Source: Prevotellaceae bacterium UBA1075 (lineage in GTDB: Bacteria; Bacteroidota; Bacteroidia; Bacteroidales; Bacteroidaceae). Taken from it: DNA of 64,000 nt. Both the position numbers and the translations under genes were made by a program. The stretch covers positions 134,905 to 198,904 of the forward strand of contig DCCS01000040.1 of NCBI GenBank assembly GCA_002316015.1, given 5' to 3'. The notes below the pieces were generated by a model. It saw nothing but the letters and a program-made list of their open reading frames with translations. It was not told the origin of the DNA and made no database searches. Positions 9,801 through 19,637 of this stretch are shown one piece after another. The first letter of the stretch is position 1, and each line of letters starts with the position of its first letter.

Positions 9801-12800
9801 CCGACCTCGACATCAACGGACACCTCAAGACCCCCTCCGCCAAGTGGGGCGGCATGATGCGCAAACTGGACAACACGGACTTCGAGGCGCAGAACATCGA
9901 GTACATCGAGTTCTGGATGATGGATCCCTTTATATACAAGAAGGAGTTGCCGGGCGACCACGGCGGCGACTTCTACATCAACCTGGGCGAAGTGAGCGAG
10001 GACATACTGAAGGACGGCAAGAAGTACTTCGAGAGCGGAATGCCCGTGGACGGCAACAGCAACTACTACACCGAGGGGCTGTGGGGACGAGTGCCCAACA
10101 CCACCAGCGTCACCTATGCCTTCAACAACGAGAGAGGGGCACGCGCGCGACAGGACGTGGGACTGAACGGACTCAACGACGAGGAGGAGCGGCAGTTCCC
10201 CACCTATGCCACCTACCTGCAGCAACTGCAGGGCAAGGTGAGCGCGCAAGCCTACGACAGCATACAGGCCGACCCCGCCAACGATGACTACCATTACTAC
10301 CGGGGCACAGACTTTGACCGCGCACAGACCTCCATCCTGAACCGCTACAAGCGTGTCAACATGCCGCAGGGCAACAGCGCCGACTCCGACACAAACCCCG
10401 AGTCATACGAGACCGCCTGGAAGAGCACGCCCGACGTGGAGGACATCAACCAGGACTACACGCTCAACGAATACGAGAAGTACTACCAGTACCATGTGAG
10501 CATACGCCCCGAGGACATGGTCGTGGGACGCAACCATATCGCCGACAAGCGCACGGCCAGCGTGAAACTGCGCAACGGCAACACCGAGGAGTGCACCTGG
10601 TACCTGTTCCGCATCCCACTCGCCAACTATGAGCAGAAGGTGGGCAACATACAGGACTTCACCAGCATACGCTTCATGCGCATGTTCCTCACAGGCTTCA
10701 GCGAGGATGTCATCCTGCGACTGGCCACACTGGACCTCGTGCACGGCGACTGGCGCACCTACGAGCAGGCACTCTACACAGGCGAGGCGCCCGCACAGGG
10801 AGCCACGCTGGAGGTGAGCACCGTCAACATCGAGGAGAACAACGACAAGACTCCTGTCAACTATGTGCTGCCCCCGGGAGTGAGCCGCGTCACCGACCCC
10901 ACGCAGACCCAACTGGTCGAGAGCAACGAGCAGGCCATGGCCATGGTGGCACGCAACCTGAGTCCGGGCGACGCAAGGGCGGTCTACAAGAACTGCTCCT
11001 ACGACATGCGGCGCTACAAGCACCTGCAGATGTTCGTGCACGCCAACGCGCTCAACGAGAACGTGACCGAGACCGCCGACGGGGAGACCAGCATCTTCCT
11101 GCGGCTGGGATCCGACTACAAGAGCAACTTCTACGAGTACGAGATACCGCTGAAGCTCACCCCCGAGGGGCTCTACGACACCTACAGCCCCAGCGGGCGA
11201 GCCGCCGTGTGGCCCGAGGAGAACATGCTGGACATCGACCTGGACATCCTCACCGACCTCAAGAAGGCACGCAACACACAGAGCAGCCTGGGGCAGGCCA
11301 GCACGACCAGGCTCTATTCGGAATACGACGGGAACAACCCCTCCAACCGCATCTCCATCATGGGCAACCCCACCCTGGGCGAGGTGAAGACCATCATGAT
11401 AGGCATACGCAACAACGGGCGCACGGTCAAGAGCGTGGAGGTGTGGGCCAACGAACTGCGACTGCAGGAGTTCACCAACGACGGAGGCTGGGCCGCGCAG
11501 GGCAACCTGAACGTGCAGCTGAGCGACATAGGCTCGGTGGGCGTGAACGCGCACATGGAGACGGCCGGCTTCGGAGGCATAGAGCAGAGCGTGCAGGCAC
11601 GCAAGGACGAGGACAACCTGAACTACTCCGTGACCACCAACATGGAACTGGGACGCATCCTGCCAGAGAAAGCAAAGGTGTCCGTACCGCTCTACTACAG
11701 CTACAGCAAGGAGACCGTGAAGCCCAAGTACAACCCCTTCGACTCGGACATGAGGCTGAGCGACGCGCTCGACGCGCTGGCTTCCGAACGCGAGCGGGAC
11801 TCGCTGCGCAACCTCACCACACGCACCGAGGTGAGCAAGAACCTGTCCTTCAGCGGCATCAGGGTCAACATCGCCACACGCAAGCACCCCATGCCCTACG
11901 ACCCCGCCAACTTCACGTTCAACTACAGCCACTCCTCCCAGAGCACCGTGGGAGAGACCACCGTATATGAGCACGAGAAGTCGTGGAAGGGGGGCATGAA
12001 CTACTCGTGGAGCCCCAACTGGAAGCCCTGGGAGCCCTTCAAGAAGATGAAGGGGAAGTCCAAGTGGCTCGACATCGTCAAGGCACAGAACCTCGCCTAC
12101 GCACCGCAGAGCATCACCTTCAGCACCGACCTCAACCGCACCTACTACGAACTGCAGGAGCGCGACCTCGACAACCTGGAGGCCAGCAACTCGCTGCCCG
12201 CCACCTTCAGCCAGAGCTACCTGTGGAACCGCAGTTTCCAGTTGCGCTGGGACATCTTCAAGGCCCTGCACTTCAACTTCCAGAGCGGCACGCGCGCCGA
12301 GGTGGAGGAGCCCTACACACAGGTCAACAAGGACCTCTACCCCGACCGCTACGAGGCCTGGAAGGACAGCGTGCGCATGAGCCTGCGCCACTTTGGCCGC
12401 CCGCTGGACTACTCACAGACCACCACCCTGAGCTACAAGGTGCCCCTCTCCAAGATCCCCCTGCTGGACTGGACCACCCTGGACGCCTCCTTCACCTCCA
12501 ACTACTCGTGGAAGCGGGGAGCCGAACTGGAGGACGGAAGCACGCTGGGCCACACCGTGAACACGCAGAGGAACGTGAACATGAACGGCAAGATTGACCT
12601 GGAGAAACTCTACAACCACAGCAAGTTCCTGAGCGAGGCCAACAAGCGCTTCTCGGCCAGCAGCGCGAGGAGCGCGGCCAACAAGAAAAGGCAGGAGAAG
12701 GAGAAGGCCGACCAGCTGAAGAAGGCACAGAAGGAAAAGGAGAAGGAGGCGCGCGCGCAGGCCGAGGCCGAGGCACAAAAGAAGGGCGTGCCCGTGGACT

Positions 12801-14647
12801 CCATCCTGGCCCGGCAAAGGGCAGGGAGCGCGGCACGCCAGTCCAACGCCCGGGGCACCTCCACGCAGAAGAAGAAGACCAAGGGATTCACCAAGGAGCT
12901 GACCCTCTACCCCGACTCGGCCATCAACGTGACCCACGGCCAGAACTCCAAGCGGCTGCGCATCACAGCCCTGGACAAGAGCGGGCACAGCGTGAAACTG
13001 AAGGTGAAGAAGATAGACGAGAACACCATACGCATCGTGCGCTCGCCCAAGGACACCACACAGGTGCGCCTGGGCGTGGTGGCCCTGCCCAAGCGCGAGG
13101 AGCAGAAGGGATACTCCTTCCTGCAGAGCACGGCGCGCTTCCTGATGATGGTGCGCAACGCCAGCATCAGCTACCGCAACACCTACAACCTCACCCTGCC
13201 GGGCTTCATGCCCACGGTGGGCGACATGCTGGGACAGACGCGCGACGGCAGTTCCTTTGCCCCGGGACTCGACTTCGCCTTCTCCACCGTGGGCGACTCC
13301 TACATCGACAAGGCCAAGGAGCGCGGCTGGCTGCTGGTCAACGACAGCGTGTCCACCCCCGCAGCCTCGTCCACCACCGAGGACGTGCAGGTCAAGGTGG
13401 CCCTGGAGCCCCTCACCGACCTCAAGGTGGACCTGAGCATGAGCCGCACGCACAACCGCAACCGCAGCATGCAGTTCATGTACGAGGGCAGCCCCACCAC
13501 ACACAGCGGTTCCTTCAACATGACCACCATCAGCCTGCGCACGGCCTTCCGCAGCCGTGGCAACGCACACAATGGTTACCACAGCAAGACCTTCGACCGC
13601 TTCCAGAGCTACCTGCCCATCTTCCAGCAGCGTGTCGAGAGCCAGTACGCAGGCCGGCAGTACCCCGCTGGCACAGGCATGAGCGGCACGTTCAATCCCG
13701 AGAACGGCACCGTAGACATGTACAGCCCAGACGTGATGATACCCGCCTTCCTGGCCGCCTACACCGGCAAGAGCGCGTCACGCCAGGGGCTCGACATCTT
13801 CCCCGCCATCACCAAGATGCTGCCCAACTGGAACGTCACCTACAAGGGCCTCTCCAACCTGCCCTGGGTGAGGGACAACTTCAAGAGCGTGACCCTGACG
13901 CACTCCTACAAGAGCATCTACAGCGTGGGCTCCTACAACTCCTACAGCTCGTGGGTGGAGTGCATGGGCAGCGGACTGGGCTTCATGCAGAACACCACCA
14001 CCGGACAGTACGTCCCCAGCTCGATGTACGATGTGGGCGCGGTGAGCGTCAACGAGACCTTCTCGCCCCTGATAGGCGTGAACGTGACCTTCCAGAACAA
14101 CATGACCCTGAAGGCCGAGTACAAGACCACCCGCGTGATGTCGCTGAGCACCACCAGCGCCCAGCTCACCGAGACGGGCTCCAAGGACTTTGTGCTGGGC
14201 TGGGGCTACAAGATAAGCGACTTCCGCATCGCAAGCCTGTTTGGCGGGCGCAAGGCAAGCCAGAGGGCCGGGAAGTCGTCGTCCAGGTCGAGGGGCAAGG
14301 GCGCGGCCAGGGGAACGGCCGGCCGTGGAAACACAACCAACGGCAGCGACACCGGCAGCAAGAGGGGAACGGCCAACAGGTTTGCCCACTCGCTCAACCT
14401 GCGTTTCGACTTCAGCCTGCGCAACCAGGACGCCATCAAGCGCGACCTGCAGACAAGCCTGTGCGAGGCCACCAGCGGAAACATGGCCATCAAGACAAGC
14501 ACGCAGATCGACTATGCCATGAGCCGCATGGTCACCTTCTCGCTCTACTACGACCGCCAGCGCGCCAAGCCCCTGCTCTCAAGCAGCAGCTACCCCACCG
14601 TGACCCAGGACTTCGGCATGACCATGAAGTTCTCGCTCACCAGGTAA
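6866..14647 (+). CDS. sprA: Type IX secretion outer-membrane translocon SprA (Sov)
   Basis: 2593 residues from a GTG at 6866. No in-frame ATG exists near the start, and this GTG places a clean signal peptide (NFTIALLCLLAGPALLA) at the N-terminus. SprA is the giant 36-strand beta-barrel through which type IX cargo crosses the outer membrane. Family traits visible are the great length, the DFTDMHFDLGPAEKIFGPGGV region, repeated asparagine- and aromatic-rich strands, and a C-terminus ending in MTMKFSLTR. Two low-complexity inserts stand out: a Lys/Glu-rich stretch at about residues 1930-2010 and an Arg/Gly/Ser-rich stretch at about 2467-2505. It is single, intact, and monocistronic with a strong hairpin after the stop. 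Confidence 0.96.
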   Translation: MSARNFTIALLCLLAGPALLAVSPSPARGTAQAPADTTAQKRPRYSVRKTTAQDTKDLEHKTADLRDPDNLKTEVTYDEQSNTYSVGTSLDLTAGGRGGGKGTSTQTGTRAGASRSARQGSTPQGAAQRGTALATATGYLNAPLLMSPEEYQKWSLRQSMARYWRQKNQEAFENEGKSKFDFTDMHFDLGPAEKIFGPGGVQIKTQGSAEVKMGANMKKVDNPALAASRRKTFGFDFDEKINLSLNGKVGDKIDLNLNYNTEATFDFDSQNMKLKYDGKEDEIIKLIEAGNVSFPSNMSLVPGVSSLFGLRTDFQFGKMKLQTVFSQKKSATASASSKGGTQTTNFEFSATNYEENRHFFLSHFFREQYDKNMRTLPTIASGINIKRVEIWVTNKSGNSESNRNIIALADLGEPAHISNPLWASSGTQVPANRANTEYDALLNNYSGARDISQATTILDAIPGFEGSIDYEKLQSARKLSSSEYTLNNSLGYVSLSNTLQTDDVLAVAYEYTYGGVTYQVGEFASDLSNNAQALFVKLLKGTTGSPGLPTWRLMMRNVYNLGANNVQKEKFRLDIKYQSDSTGVYLTYLPEESLKSTTLLRAMNLDRLDSKGNANADGQFDFVEGFTIQKGRVFFPVAEPFGKHLRDWIGNDALADKYCFEELYDSTKTVAKQIAEHDKFLITGRYKGSSAAEIDLGVTNVAQGSVVVTAGGVTLTENTDYTVDYSMGRVTIINQSLIDAGTTINASVESNDNYGMQRKTMVGVNMDYEVNKNLTLGGTLMFLNEQPLTTKVNMGSEPLKNTLWGAHISWKKESQWLTNLIDKLPLIQATQPSQITLDAEFAQLLAGQNKKIQGNASYLDDFESSSYKSSLTQPTYWTMSSTPSMFPESKLSNDLAYGYNRALLAWYYVDPLFTRRSSTLTPSHIKSDLDQLSNHYVREVYERELFPQKQQNTYTSASSLNVLNLAYYPTERGAYNLSTDLDINGHLKTPSAKWGGMMRKLDNTDFEAQNIEYIEFWMMDPFIYKKELPGDHGGDFYINLGEVSEDILKDGKKYFESGMPVDGNSNYYTEGLWGRVPNTTSVTYAFNNERGARARQDVGLNGLNDEEERQFPTYATYLQQLQGKVSAQAYDSIQADPANDDYHYYRGTDFDRAQTSILNRYKRVNMPQGNSADSDTNPESYETAWKSTPDVEDINQDYTLNEYEKYYQYHVSIRPEDMVVGRNHIADKRTASVKLRNGNTEECTWYLFRIPLANYEQKVGNIQDFTSIRFMRMFLTGFSEDVILRLATLDLVHGDWRTYEQALYTGEAPAQGATLEVSTVNIEENNDKTPVNYVLPPGVSRVTDPTQTQLVESNEQAMAMVARNLSPGDARAVYKNCSYDMRRYKHLQMFVHANALNENVTETADGETSIFLRLGSDYKSNFYEYEIPLKLTPEGLYDTYSPSGRAAVWPEENMLDIDLDILTDLKKARNTQSSLGQASTTRLYSEYDGNNPSNRISIMGNPTLGEVKTIMIGIRNNGRTVKSVEVWANELRLQEFTNDGGWAAQGNLNVQLSDIGSVGVNAHMETAGFGGIEQSVQARKDEDNLNYSVTTNMELGRILPEKAKVSVPLYYSYSKETVKPKYNPFDSDMRLSDALDALASERERDSLRNLTTRTEVSKNLSFSGIRVNIATRKHPMPYDPANFTFNYSHSSQSTVGETTVYEHEKSWKGGMNYSWSPNWKPWEPFKKMKGKSKWLDIVKAQNLAYAPQSITFSTDLNRTYYELQERDLDNLEASNSLPATFSQSYLWNRSFQLRWDIFKALHFNFQSGTRAEVEEPYTQVNKDLYPDRYEAWKDSVRMSLRHFGRPLDYSQTTTLSYKVPLSKIPLLDWTTLDASFTSNYSWKRGAELEDGSTLGHTVNTQRNVNMNGKIDLEKLYNHSKFLSEANKRFSASSARSAANKKRQEKEKADQLKKAQKEKEKEARAQAEAEAQKKGVPVDSILARQRAGSAARQSNARGTSTQKKKTKGFTKELTLYPDSAINVTHGQNSKRLRITALDKSGHSVKLKVKKIDENTIRIVRSPKDTTQVRLGVVALPKREEQKGYSFLQSTARFLMMVRNASISYRNTYNLTLPGFMPTVGDMLGQTRDGSSFAPGLDFAFSTVGDSYIDKAKERGWLLVNDSVSTPAASSTTEDVQVKVALEPLTDLKVDLSMSRTHNRNRSMQFMYEGSPTTHSGSFNMTTISLRTAFRSRGNAHNGYHSKTFDRFQSYLPIFQQRVESQYAGRQYPAGTGMSGTFNPENGTVDMYSPDVMIPAFLAAYTGKSASRQGLDIFPAITKMLPNWNVTYKGLSNLPWVRDNFKSVTLTHSYKSIYSVGSYNSYSSWVECMGSGLGFMQNTTTGQYVPSSMYDVGAVSVNETFSPLIGVNVTFQNNMTLKAEYKTTRVMSLSTTSAQLTETGSKDFVLGWGYKISDFRIASLFGGRKASQRAGKSSSRSRGKGAARGTAGRGNTTNGSDTGSKRGTANRFAHSLNLRFDFSLRNQDAIKRDLQTSLCEATSGNMAIKTSTQIDYAMSRMVTFSLYYDRQRAKPLLSSSSYPTVTQDFGMTMKFSLTR

Positions 14648-14675
14648 GGCCCCTCCCGCCGCCGCCATCTCCCAC

Positions 14676-14729
14676 AAGTCCAGCCCACCGCGCCCCCCCT
14701 TCCGGGCAACGGCGGGCTGGACTTTTTGC
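14676..14729 (+). terminator. Rho-independent terminator of sprA
   Basis: AAGTCCAGCCC (14676-14686) pairs perfectly with GGGCTGGACTT (14714-14724), the stem continues across one mismatch, and a run of T follows at 14723-14727. It sits 29 bp after the sprA stop. Confidence 0.8.
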
Positions 14730-14969
14730 TTTCCCACCCGCCCTTGTTTTTCCTCCAGGCCCTCACTTAAGCAATCCTATGGCATGAGGCATGGAGCCCG
14801 TCATAGCCTGCCCACACCAGCACACCACACTTTAGCCACTCCTGCGACACGGAAGCATGGGGGCCTGTCGCAGCCTGCCCACTCCACCAGGGCACACACC
14901 AGGCACCACTCCCGTCTGTCTTTGACCCAGGCAGATGGCCTGCGCCTTCATCCCCGCATGCCACTTGCT

Positions 14970-15000
14970 TGCGAGGGAAGCCAGCATGACTTCCCTCGCA
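14970..15000. repeat. Perfect 11-bp inverted repeat
   Basis: TGCGAGGGAAG (14970-14980) and CTTCCCTCGCA (14990-15000) are exact complements around a 9-nt loop. No T-run follows on either strand, so a terminator role is not supported. Confidence 0.7.
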
Positions 15001-15018
15001 CAGCCCGCCATCACGAAT

Positions 15019-15098
15019 ATTGCAAACTTTGAAATGGTTATACCAAGGTTTGAAATGAATGTTGCAAAGTTTGGTATATTCGTTTCACGCTTTGCAAC
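15019..15098. repeat. Imperfect long inverted repeat with nested 9-bp palindrome
   Basis: The segment from about 15020 (TTGCAAACTTTGAAATGG...) matches, with mismatches, the reverse complement of 15061-15098. Within the right half GTTGCAAAG (15061-15069) and CTTTGCAAC (15090-15098) are perfectly complementary. No gene spans it. Confidence 0.6.
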
Positions 15099-15423
15099 AT
15101 TAAAGCCATGCGGGCTCGCGGGAAGAGGCGCAAGGGCTCTAAAGAAGAGGTACGAAGGCTCTATGGAAGAAGGACCACGGACTCTAAGGAAAACTCCACA
15201 CAACCACAAAGGACAAGTCACAAGGCCACGAAAGGAGAGACATAAGGGCTCTATGGAAAAGGAACACGACCACGAAGAAAGAGCCACCAGGCCATGCGAC
15301 AAAAGCATCACGGGCACCCGGAAGGAGTATTCCTGCCACAGAAAAGTCATCCCCGCAGCCCTGTAAGGCGGGATGCGGGGATGACTCATGGCTGCGGGCA
15401 ACCATAAAATTATCGCCAGGCGT

Positions 15424-16011
15424 TTATCTGGCGATATTAAACACGGTCGAAAAGATTATGCGGAAATACTCTCCCACGGTCTGATGCTCAATATAACGCA
15501 TGTTCAGCGCAATCTTTGCCGGCATTATCTCCTCCACATAGGCCCGGTCGGGGTCCTTTGCCGAGCCAAGTATGCGGTTCTCATCCATATACTCTATCGA
15601 AGCCCAGTCGGTGATGCCGGGCCGCACACTGAGCACACGCTGCTGCTCGGGGGTGTAGAGCCGTGTGTATTTCTCCACCTCAGGGCGTGGCCCCACAAGG
15701 CTCATTTCGCCCTTCAGCACGTTCCAGAGCTGCGGCAGCTCATCCAGTTTGTACTTGCGTATGAACACGCCCGCGCGTGTGACACGGCTGTCATGCTCAC
15801 CGATGGTGATGAGCCCCCTCTTGTCGGAGCCCACGCGCATAGACCGGAACTTGCAGAGACCAAACTGACGGCCATCCTTGCCCACGCGCTGCTGCACATA
15901 GAATCCCCCTCCCCTGCTCTCGAGTATTATAATCAAATACAGGACGAGAAACAAAGGAGAGAGCAGCACAAGGCCAAGCAGGGAGAAAGTGACATCGAAG
16001 AACCGTATCAT
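15424..16011 (-). CDS. Initiating phosphoglycosyl transferase (bacterial sugar transferase)
   Basis: 195 residues, the short PglC/WcaJ-C type. A re-entrant membrane helix (residues 5-29) is followed by the catalytic core with CKFRSMR, KLDELPQLWNVL and MSLVGPRPE. These enzymes move a sugar phosphate from a UDP-sugar to undecaprenyl phosphate, starting a lipid-linked glycan at the inner membrane. Its ATG overlaps the stop of the aminotransferase gene (ATGA at 16008-16011). It is the last gene of the five-gene minus-strand polysaccharide operon. A second, different transferase of this family is at 50919-51617. Confidence 0.92.
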   Translation of the reverse strand: MIRFFDVTFSLLGLVLLSPLFLVLYLIIILESRGGGFYVQQRVGKDGRQFGLCKFRSMRVGSDKRGLITIGEHDSRVTRAGVFIRKYKLDELPQLWNVLKGEMSLVGPRPEVEKYTRLYTPEQQRVLSVRPGITDWASIEYMDENRILGSAKDPDRAYVEEIMPAKIALNMRYIEHQTVGEYFRIIFSTVFNIAR

Positions 16012-17219
16012 CCCACTACCTTGGTGTAAGCCTCCACAACGGTCTGCACCACAAACGCCGCCTGCTCGCTCGTGAGCTGCGGATATACAGGCAGGGAAAT
16101 CTCATGGGCATAGTTGCGGTAGGCCTGTGGATAGCGGGCAATGTCGTAGCCCAGATTCTTGAAGAGCGTGAGCATGGGCATCGGTATGAAGTGCACGTTG
16201 ACAGCCACCTCCGACTTGGATATCTCCTGTATGATAGCGTCGCGCTGCTGTTCGGTGATGTCCCTGATGCGCAGCGCATACACATGATATGAGCTTTCCT
16301 TGCCTGGCCGCTCAGCCGGAGGATTGATGGCCCAGGCATACGGCTGGAACCCTTCGGCATACTCCTGAAACACGCGCTTGCGCTCTGCCAGCAGATGACC
16401 ATACTCGCGAATCTGTGCCAAGCCGATGGCAGCATTCACATCGGCCATGTTGCACTTCATGCCCTGGCCCACGATATCATAGCGCCAGCCGCCAGCCTTC
16501 GACTTGGTGAAGGCATCCTTGGTCTGGCAATTGAGCGAGCGCAGTCGAAGCTCATCGTAGAGCTTGTCGTTGTCAAACGGGGCCGGCATATTCATGCAGA
16601 TGGCTCCACCCTCGGCAGTGGTGATGTTCTTGACAGCATGAAGCGAGAAGATGGCGATGTCGGTCTCGGAGCCCGAACGGTGGTTGCCGTAATGCGCGCC
16701 TATGGAATGAGCCGAGTCGCTCAGCACCAATATCCGGCCAAGCTTGTCCTGCACGTCGGAAGTGGGCACGAACATGTCCCTTATCTCAGGCTCGCGCACG
16801 AGTGCCATTATGGCCTCATAGTCGCATGGGAAGCCGGCGATGTCAACAGGTATGATGGCCTTGGTGCGTGGAGTGATGGCCTTGCGTATCGCATCGACCG
16901 AGATATTGAAATCCTCGCCGCTATCTACCATGACGGGACGGCCGCCCGCCCACAGCACGGCAAGAGCCGTGGCAGAATAAGTATAGGCCGGCACGATGAC
17001 CTCATCGCCCTCCTTCAGTCCAAGCCAACGAAGCGTGAGAATGGCTCCTGACGTCCAGGAGTTCACGCAGAGCACCCGCTTGGCCCCCGAGAGCTTGCAT
17101 ATCTCCTCCTCGAGAGCCTTCACCTTGGGGCCAGTGGTTATCCATCCCGACCTCAACGAGTCAACCACTTCGCTGATGACAGAATCATCGATGTATGGGG
17201 GTGAGAATGGTATCTTCAT
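16008..17219 (-). CDS. DegT/DnrJ/EryC1/StrS sugar aminotransferase
   Basis: 403 residues from MKIPFSPP, the usual start for the family; an ATG at 17252 would overlap the upstream gene. It is a fold-type I PLP enzyme with D168 (LVLSDSAHSIG) binding the ring nitrogen and K197 (SLHAVKNITTAEGG) forming the Schiff base. These enzymes add an amino group to a 4-keto (or 3-keto) nucleotide sugar, here plausibly the product of the dehydratase at the head of the same operon. The gene starts 8 bp after the glycosyltransferase stop and overlaps the sugar transferase gene by 4 bp. Confidence 0.92.
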   Translation of the reverse strand: MKIPFSPPYIDDSVISEVVDSLRSGWITTGPKVKALEEEICKLSGAKRVLCVNSWTSGAILTLRWLGLKEGDEVIVPAYTYSATALAVLWAGGRPVMVDSGEDFNISVDAIRKAITPRTKAIIPVDIAGFPCDYEAIMALVREPEIRDMFVPTSDVQDKLGRILVLSDSAHSIGAHYGNHRSGSETDIAIFSLHAVKNITTAEGGAICMNMPAPFDNDKLYDELRLRSLNCQTKDAFTKSKAGGWRYDIVGQGMKCNMADVNAAIGLAQIREYGHLLAERKRVFQEYAEGFQPYAWAINPPAERPGKESSYHVYALRIRDITEQQRDAIIQEISKSEVAVNVHFIPMPMLTLFKNLGYDIARYPQAYRNYAHEISLPVYPQLTSEQAAFVVQTVVEAYTKVVG

Positions 17220-17227
17220 TTGTATGT

Positions 17228-18250
17228 TTACCTGTTTACTTCTACGTTCCAATCCTTTTTCATTAACACTTTATATAAGCCCATCAGATAACCCAACCCA
17301 TAGCTCATGTGGAGATTGAAGAATATGTAAGGCATATAGACGGCAAGCGGCCATCGCTTGTATTCGATGGCCTTGCCTATGCCCACCAGCAAACCGATGA
17401 GGAAATAGAGGATGAGCACAGCGGCGTATGCCACTGCGATGTATTGGGAGACAAGGCTCAGCAATGCCCCAATGATGACACCCAGGCTGAAGAGCAGCGG
17501 GAAGAACTGGCGCACAGTGGCCGGAGCACCAAGCTTGCGGTTGACAAGAGGCTTAAAGAGGCCGTACTGCCAGTACATGCTGCGCGTCTTGGCTATAGTG
17601 TCCCGCGCGGCATACTCGATCACAATGTCGGGTATGAGGAATATCTTGCCGCCGTTCTTCACGATGCGCCCGTTGAACTCGTCGTCCTGGTTGCGCGTAA
17701 GCTCTGGGTCAAACAGCCCTATACGGTCAAACAGCGAGCGGCGAAAGCACCCGAAAGGCACCGTGTCAACCTGCTTGACCCTGTGGGCTCCGATGCGGAA
17801 GTCTGAGCCGCCAACACCAAACGGATGGCACAGGCACTGGGCTATGGCCAGTGCCTTGGTGGAGCCATTGGCAGGAAGCGTGCGGCAGACACCGCCCACA
17901 TTGTCGGCATCGAGCTCCTGCAAGTAATGCACAAGCCGCGAGAAATAGTTGGTGGGATACTTGCAATGCGCGTCGATGCGAATCACGATGTCACCCGTCG
18001 CCTGGCTTATGCCCTTGTTGAGCGCATACGGCACGGTGCGCATTGGATTGTCCACAAGGCGGAAGAAAGGGTGGGCATGGGCATATTCGGCAATATACTC
18101 GCGCGTGCCGTCCTGGCTCATTCCGTCGACGAGGAACACCTCCATGCAGTCCTTAGGATAGTCCTGGGCCGAGAGGCTGTCGAGGAGCGGGCCTATAAAG
18201 TGACGCTCCTGATATATCGGGCAGATGACCGTTATTCTTGGGATGCACAT
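17228..18250 (-). CDS. Family 2 glycosyltransferase, membrane-anchored (ExoA-like)
   Basis: 340 residues. The N-terminal GT-A domain has ITVICPIYQER, LVDGMSQDGT and VIRIDAHCKYP (the DxD equivalent) and later QDDEFNGRI. The C-terminal third is hydrophobic with several membrane helices, the layout of ExoA-type transferases that extend a lipid-linked sugar at the inner membrane. The acceptor and donor cannot be read. It follows the UDP-sugar dehydrogenase by 22 bp in the minus-strand operon. Confidence 0.88.
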   Translation of the reverse strand: MCIPRITVICPIYQERHFIGPLLDSLSAQDYPKDCMEVFLVDGMSQDGTREYIAEYAHAHPFFRLVDNPMRTVPYALNKGISQATGDIVIRIDAHCKYPTNYFSRLVHYLQELDADNVGGVCRTLPANGSTKALAIAQCLCHPFGVGGSDFRIGAHRVKQVDTVPFGCFRRSLFDRIGLFDPELTRNQDDEFNGRIVKNGGKIFLIPDIVIEYAARDTIAKTRSMYWQYGLFKPLVNRKLGAPATVRQFFPLLFSLGVIIGALLSLVSQYIAVAYAAVLILYFLIGLLVGIGKAIEYKRWPLAVYMPYIFFNLHMSYGLGYLMGLYKVLMKKDWNVEVNR

Positions 18251-18272
18251 TCGTGAATGCTCAATATCGGTT

Positions 18273-19547
<1,275 letters not shown>

Positions 19548-19637
19548 ATTCTGTTCTTTTTTCCTTTTGTCCTTGTCATTGGCCACCGCCGCCGCACACA
19601 TTCACCGCAGGCAGGGCATCCGTCCCCGCCCTCCGGC

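Larger units (their letters stand above)
14730..15423. other. Gene-free stretch between sprA and the sugar transferase gene
   Basis: About 690 bp. Open frames exist on both strands (for example 14832-15401 minus) but none has a recognisable start context, signal or family similarity. The stretch holds a perfect 11-bp hairpin, a set of TTGCAAA-type inverted repeats, and from about 15120 a purine-rich segment with loosely repeated AGGGCTCTA / AGGCTCTATGGAA words, which look like decayed repeats. Confidence 0.5.

Noticed and set aside
8219..12391. Two very long minus-strand frames opposite sprA (691 and 662 codons)
   Set aside because: They are His/Val/Leu-rich mirror products of GC-rich sprA codons, with no domains or start context; sprA itself is certain.
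14832..15401. 189-codon minus-strand gene in the sprA downstream gap
   Set aside because: It reads through hairpins and decayed repeats and has no recognisable features.
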